Positions 7,290 through 10,644 of a stretch of DNA of 10,644 nucleotides are shown in pieces. The stretch's first letter is position 1. Every line of letters starts with the position of its first letter. The translations under genes were made by a program, and so were the position numbers. A model generated the notes under the pieces. The model saw nothing but the letters and a program-made list of their open reading frames with translations, was not told the DNA's origin and ran no database searches. The stretch comes from Candidatus Cloacimonadota bacterium. GTDB lineage: Bacteria > Cloacimonadota > Cloacimonadia > Cloacimonadales > Cloacimonadaceae. The stretch is taken from assembly GCA_028681035.1 (NCBI GenBank), contig JAQUJJ010000121.1, forward strand, positions 1 to 10,644, in the 5' to 3' direction.

Positions 7290-8489
7290 AGCGGACACTT
7301 TACAGTTACCAACATTTACACAGCGAACCAAGTCAACCAATACACAGCCATCACAGGTGGAATGTCGGCGGCCCCCGCTCACGACGACGACGGCAACATG
7401 ACATGGGATGGACAGAAGTGGCATCACACCTATGACGGCGAAAACCGCCTAACCTCCTCGAAACCTGACTACTGGGACACCACTAACGGCGCATGCATGT
7501 TTGAGTACGGATACAACCATAAAAATCTACGTGTTGAGAAGGTCAAAAAACAACTCAGTGGTCGCGAGGCTGGTTTTCCCATGAATCCGGGGGCCAATCC
7601 CGGTACATGGAACCCCATTGAAACCCATAAATATATCTGGGACGGCTTTAATATAGCCGCTGAGATAATCATCGATCACGTTACACCTGCGACAAATATC
7701 AACTACTACAAGTGGGGTATTGATCTTAGCGAAACACTCCAAGGTGCTGGCGGTGTCGGTGGTTTATTGAGCGACACAAAAGTTTCAAACTCAGGGACTA
7801 ATACGTATTTAGCTGTTGGAGACGCTAACGGTAATATCACGGAATATGTGGATATCACCGGAGTGACTAAGGCCCACTACGAATATAATTCCGCTGGAGA
7901 GGTTACTTATCAATCTGGTGCAAAGGCTGATGACTTCACGCACCGCTTCAGCACCAAGCCGTTTGATTCTGAAACCGGTTTTGTTGTTTATCAACGGAGA
8001 TATTATGAACCGATACTTTGCATGTGGCTCTCCCGAGACCCGATTGGGGAGAAAGGTGGAAATAATTTATATCTGATTGCCAACAATGACACAATAAATT
8101 ATTGGGATTATGTTGGATACGATTGGAGAATAGATCGCAATCCAGAAAAAGGCTACGCCATAGCGGTGCCCACTTCACAAAGTGATTCATTTGATTCATT
8201 GGCAATAAAGATAAAGCTTGACGCTGAAGATTATCAAGAGTGGGCTCATACCTCTGATCAAAGACCAGTGAGATGCAAAAAGTATAAGATTCCTAACACA
8301 GTATTTTTTCATCACGGAAAAATAAAGCTGAGAGATCATTTACCAACTCTTCTATATGCGTTCCGAGAGATGGATAACATGAAAATTCAACAGCTAAGGA
8401 GCGAAGGATTATTTAAAATTATCACGAGGGACAATGTTTCCGACAGTGATATTAAGACTGCGCTTAGTGATAGATATATCTACCAGTAA
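6111..8489 (+). CDS. RHS/YD-repeat protein with truncated peptidase-like tail (unit C)
   Basis: 792 residues from ATG 6111; the frame is open upstream, so a TTG at 6078 is possible (803 residues). It lacks an RHS N-terminus or signal peptide and starts at YYDSFSRR, matching the middle of unit B (from about 2854). YD repeats match unit B through WDGENRL and KYIWDGFN. The core ends with a more canonical FDSETG...RYYEP, then DPIG and WDYVGY, with the two Asp codons (8037, 8106) 23 residues apart. The tail starts near 8121 and matches the unit B tail: WRIDR, AVPTSQSDSFDSLAIKIKL, CKKYKIPN. A TAA at 8487 ends the protein directly before the FSGHG motif, so the expected catalytic half is missing. 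Probably a disabled effector, or part of a silent module; the core is intact. Confidence 0.85.
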   Translation: MKSFYYDSFSRRTKTTNYANGRELESVTTYHDDGSVAAVGEITAGGTNTTSYSVRQTVAEKPGAYRITVTDPQGKQIVNYYFGDGQLYRSEGATYPNATVFDSAGRMSQLHTWRDESGNSDITRWHYDPYTGAVTSKVYADGKGTEYTYLNDGRMVTREWARGVITTYGYSDTATGSTRITDYSDITPSITSTYNLVGQLMKVEDGSGTTTFGYDSKGRQVAETNALAVITRSYDTYGRYSQFVLNPAYPGYPCLTIQYGYDVFNRLNTISAIVGSETNTFTYSYLPGTQLVSGYIVSSSGTTNLSVSRSYELYRNLISSITNAWNFSVVSSFNYSNDSTGKRTSRIDYFNGSTVTNTFDYNIRDEVTNAVMNSDEHSIVYDDIGNREQSTVYSGHFTVTNIYTANQVNQYTAITGGMSAAPAHDDDGNMTWDGQKWHHTYDGENRLTSSKPDYWDTTNGACMFEYGYNHKNLRVEKVKKQLSGREAGFPMNPGANPGTWNPIETHKYIWDGFNIAAEIIIDHVTPATNINYYKWGIDLSETLQGAGGVGGLLSDTKVSNSGTNTYLAVGDANGNITEYVDITGVTKAHYEYNSAGEVTYQSGAKADDFTHRFSTKPFDSETGFVVYQRRYYEPILCMWLSRDPIGEKGGNNLYLIANNDTINYWDYVGYDWRIDRNPEKGYAIAVPTSQSDSFDSLAIKIKLDAEDYQEWAHTSDQRPVRCKKYKIPNTVFFHHGKIKLRDHLPTLLYAFREMDNMKIQQLRSEGLFKIITRDNVSDSDIKTALSDRYIYQ

Positions 8490-8765
8490 ATTTTCTCTGG
8501 GCACGGTGCCCTTGGCTTTATCAACACATATGAATCACCTGGAGTACAATCTTTTAGGTATACGAAGTACGGTATTAATCGTCTTCAGTTGAATACCTGC
8601 TCAAGTGCAGAAAAAAGTAAAACCGTTCCACTAAATTATAAACACACAAGTTGGGAATGGAATGTTGCAAAACGAGGATGGTTCATAGGTTTTAACAAAG
8701 AGGTCGACTACTGGAATGTAATGGATTCTTTAATAACTACTCGTGGAACAAATTGGAAAAGGTAA
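8490..8765 (+). pseudogene. Detached 3' end of the unit C tail beyond an in-frame TAA
   Basis: Directly after the stop at 8487-8489, the same frame stays open for 91 codons and ends in TAA at 8763-8765. It encodes IFSGHGALGF (His codon 8502) and LNTCSSAE (Cys codon 8598), then a Trp-rich end with HTSWEW and GWFIGFNKEV. These line up with SFAGHGNKYGF, GAYSCLSD and the GGTYVGYSGYVNW region of the unit B tail. His-Cys spacing is 32 residues against 35 in B. The rejoined tail would be about 214 residues against 229, and its end would lie 5 nt before the next gene. This is strong evidence for a nonsense mutation in a once-continuous gene. No ATG with a ribosome-binding site precedes the motif, so separate translation is unlikely. 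Confidence 0.85.
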
Positions 8766-8770
8766 CAGCC

Positions 8771-9391
8771 ATGAAGAAACCCCTTAGGATTATATTTATT
8801 GTCGCTATGGTGTCAGTCTTTTTGTACATATTAACAAGGAAACCTTTAGCTTATTCAAAATCTGCTCAAACACGATCTAACATTGGCATTATCTATGTTG
8901 AAGTTTTAAACATGAATTGTGATATTAAATCTGATTTGTTGCAGTCACTTACAAACATAAGAGAAGAAGATGAAATTTCCTTCTTGTTGGGTAAACATAT
9001 AAAAAATTCGTGGGTTACACGGTCGCCATCCAGTTATGATCTCACCACGGACAGCCTTTTTGTTGATGGATGGGGTAACCCGCTATGTATTGCATGGAGG
9101 TCTGACATATCTGCTAAAGCATCGACAAGCTTATTGAAATCAATAGATCTTGAATTACTTATTTGGTCATCGGGTCCTAATGGAATTAATGAATTCGGCT
9201 ATAAAGATGATATTATTTTTGAAATGCCTGAAGTGATGAAACAGGAGACTGACAGGTTATATTTTAAAAGGGGCGCATTGGACGAAGAGCCAAAGTTATC
9301 TGCAGGTAAGATTTGCGAATTAGGCAATGCTTACCAAGGAAACACAAACATAAAACACTCGAAAATAGACCAAAATATCGTCTCTGAATAA
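8771..9391 (+). CDS. Membrane-anchored protein with GspG-like C-terminal pattern, putative partner of unit C tail
   Basis: 206 residues from ATG 8771. The upstream in-frame TTG at 8753 is rejected because AAAAGG (8757-8762) sits 8 nt before the ATG. The N-terminus (KK, then hydrophobic residues 7-21) is a signal anchor; there is no prepilin GFTLIE motif and no lipobox. The middle and C-terminal part has DGWGNP (99-104), then LLIWSSGPNG (129-138) and YKDDI (144-148). That order recalls the DxWGxP...SxGxDG...DDI region of type II secretion pseudopilin GspG, including its calcium-site acidic residues. The resemblance is by eye, and the fold may be reused in another role. It lies 5 nt after the original end of the unit C tail, so it was probably coupled to it. 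Immunity or an envelope partner role is inferred. It looks intact although its cognate RHS tail is broken. Confidence 0.75.
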   Translation: MKKPLRIIFIVAMVSVFLYILTRKPLAYSKSAQTRSNIGIIYVEVLNMNCDIKSDLLQSLTNIREEDEISFLLGKHIKNSWVTRSPSSYDLTTDSLFVDGWGNPLCIAWRSDISAKASTSLLKSIDLELLIWSSGPNGINEFGYKDDIIFEMPEVMKQETDRLYFKRGALDEEPKLSAGKICELGNAYQGNTNIKHSKIDQNIVSE

Positions 9392-9422
9392 TTTTACAAA
9401 AACGTTTTTAAAAATGAAACCA

Positions 9423-9465
9423 GAAAGGAGGTTTGTTAATCCGTATAACGGATTTTCATAAAAAG
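9423..9465 (+). promoter_or_regulatory. Unit leader copy 2: strong Shine-Dalgarno plus perfect hairpin
   Basis: GAAAGGAGGTTTGTTAATCCG repeats the leader at 6068. The stem here is AATCCGT-ATA-ACGGATT (9438-9454), a perfect 7-bp stem. Differences from copy 1 fall mainly in the loop and at the closing pair, where T-A replaces T-G, so pairing is kept. The ATG follows at 9466. It lies 31 nt after the previous gene's stop. Confidence 0.6.
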
Positions 9466-10644
9466 ATGAAGTATATTTATTACGACGGCTTTGCAAGGAG
9501 AATGAGAACTACGAATTACGCGAATGGCCGCGAATTGAAGAGTGTTACAACTTATCACGATGATGTTTCGGTCGCTGCCGTTGGTGAAATCACATCAGGC
9601 GGCACCAACACAACAAATTACAGTGTACGACAGACCGTGGCGGAAAAACCTGGTGCTTACAAAATCACCGTTACTGATCCGCAAGGCAGGCAGACTGTGA
9701 ACTACTATTCCGGCGATGGCCAACTTTATCGCTCTGATGGTGCGACATATCCTAATGAAACCGCAAGAGATGCATCTGGTCGCATGTCACAACTTCACAC
9801 TTGGCGCGATGCAACCGAAAACTCCGATATCACCCGCTGGTATTATGATCCATATACAGGCGCAGTCATCAACAAAGTTTACGCCGACGGAAAAGGGACG
9901 GAATACACATATCTCAGTGACGGACGCATGGTCACCCGAGAGTGGGCGAGAGGCGTAATCACAACCTACGGCTACAGCGACACCGCCACCGGTTCAACCC
10001 GCATTACAGATTACAGCGATATCACACCAAGCATAACCAGCACCTACAACCTCGTAGGACAGCTTATGAAAGTCGAAGACGGCACAGGCGCAACTTCATT
10101 CGGCCATGACATCCGAGGCCGCCAGATCACCGAAACAAACGCTCTCGCCGTCATCACTCGCAGTTATGACACCTATGGACGCTATTCTCAATCCGTCTTC
10201 AATCCTGCATATCCTGGATATCCATGTTTAACAATTCAATACGGGTACGATGTCTTCAACCGCCTCAACACAATAACCGCAATCGTCGGTTCTGAGAAAA
10301 ACACGTTCACCTACAGCTACCTGCCGGGGACACAGCTCGTTTCTGGCTACATCGTCTCTTCCACGGGCACAACCAATCTATCCGTTTCCAGAAGTTATGA
10401 GCCATATCGAAACCTTATCTCTTCTATCACAAACTCATGGAACTTTTCAGTGGTTTCATCTTTCAACTACTCCAATGATTCAACCGGCAAGCGCACTAAA
10501 CGCATCGACAACTATAACTTCTCGACTGTAACAAATACATTTGATTATAATATCCGCGATGAGGTAACCAACGCCGTGATGAACTCGGATGAACACAGCA
10601 TTGTCTATGATGACATAGGAAACCGTGAACAGTCTACAGTTGAC
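9466..10644 (+). CDS. RHS/YD-repeat protein, N-terminal part (unit D; 3' end outside window)
   Basis: The frame is open from 9433 (TTG) or 9466 (ATG) to the last base, giving 393 codons from the ATG. The product begins KYIYYDGFARRMRTTNYANGREL in sense (no signal peptide) and follows unit C repeat by repeat: SYDTYGRY, YGYDVFNRLN, FTYSYLPGTQL, VYDDIGNREQST. One YD motif is altered (FGHDIRGRQ, Tyr to His). Like unit C it lacks a true RHS N-terminus, so it is probably a truncated or orphan module whose tail and partner lie beyond the window. RHS identity is certain. Whether it is expressed depends on the unusual leader. Confidence 0.85.
   Translation, partial: MKYIYYDGFARRMRTTNYANGRELKSVTTYHDDVSVAAVGEITSGGTNTTNYSVRQTVAEKPGAYKITVTDPQGRQTVNYYSGDGQLYRSDGATYPNETARDASGRMSQLHTWRDATENSDITRWYYDPYTGAVINKVYADGKGTEYTYLSDGRMVTREWARGVITTYGYSDTATGSTRITDYSDITPSITSTYNLVGQLMKVEDGTGATSFGHDIRGRQITETNALAVITRSYDTYGRYSQSVFNPAYPGYPCLTIQYGYDVFNRLNTITAIVGSEKNTFTYSYLPGTQLVSGYIVSSTGTTNLSVSRSYEPYRNLISSITNSWNFSVVSSFNYSNDSTGKRTKRIDNYNFSTVTNTFDYNIRDEVTNAVMNSDEHSIVYDDIGNREQSTVD

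Larger units (their letters stand above)
9423..10644 (+). repeat. Long direct repeat, unit D copy (partner 6068-7289)
   Basis: Second copy of the unit C 5' half, at a constant 3355-bp offset. It includes the leader and the first ~400 codons. Exact blocks alternate with divergent patches, for example FGHDIRGRQITET here against FGYDSKGRQVAET in unit C. Confidence 0.9.

Noticed and set aside
7092..7427. Open frames on the minus strand, here and at 243-446, 4460-4708, 5536-5784 and 7469-8205
   Set aside because: They lie opposite clear RHS or partner genes, have no family likeness and no convincing ribosome-binding sites; they follow from the codon use of the + strand genes.
8487..8489. Stop-codon recoding (selenocysteine or pyrrolysine) at the unit C stop
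   Set aside because: The codon is TAA, not TGA or TAG, and TAA ends other genes here. Ordinary read-through cannot be excluded, but nothing in the sequence supports it.
9398..9409. AAAAACGTTTTT palindrome between units C and D as terminator
   Set aside because: There is no loop and only A/T pairs apart from the central CG; low-complexity intergenic DNA explains it.

Overview
The window is a tandem array of RHS/YD-repeat genes, all on the + strand. Each complete unit is a large RHS protein with its own C-terminal tail, followed at once by a small envelope-protein gene. There are no RNA genes, transposases or CRISPR arrays. The style of the RHS core (WDGQKWHH, WDGENRL, long Thr/Asn-rich YD repeats) and several dispersed micro-repeats read in frame suggest a Gram-negative environmental bacterium, perhaps of the PVC group (Kiritimatiellota/Verrucomicrobiota/Lentisphaerota-like). 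The taxon is inference only.

Layout. Unit A (1-1760): the 3' end of an RHS gene with a 192-residue tail, a predicted lipoprotein gene, and a short relic resembling the 3' end of the unit B partner gene. Unit B (1773-5908): a 1262-residue RHS protein overlapping by 4 nt a small gene for a protein with two membrane segments. Unit C (6068-9391): a shorter RHS gene whose tail is cut by an in-frame TAA at 8487, with the rest of the tail still open to 8765, then a membrane-anchored protein with a GspG-like C-terminal pattern. Unit D (9423 to the window end): the start of another RHS gene, collinear with unit C at a constant offset of 3355 bp.

The three visible RHS core ends keep two aspartates exactly 23 residues apart, the spacing of the DPxGL-x18-DPxGL self-cleavage motif of RHS/TcC proteins. 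Release of the tails is therefore plausible. The tails of B and C are homologous and carry a GHG...C pattern. The tail of A has a different H...C pattern that reads like a CHAT/caspase-like (clan CD) peptidase. Each tail is paired with a lipoprotein or membrane-anchored partner. The simplest reading is a polymorphic-toxin array of peptidase-like RHS tails with envelope-located immunity proteins or partners. Units C and D begin with a shared leader (strong Shine-Dalgarno plus hairpin) and show mosaic identity, which suggests duplication and gene conversion. The RHS cores look GC-richer than the AT-rich tails and partner genes, as expected of exchangeable tail modules.
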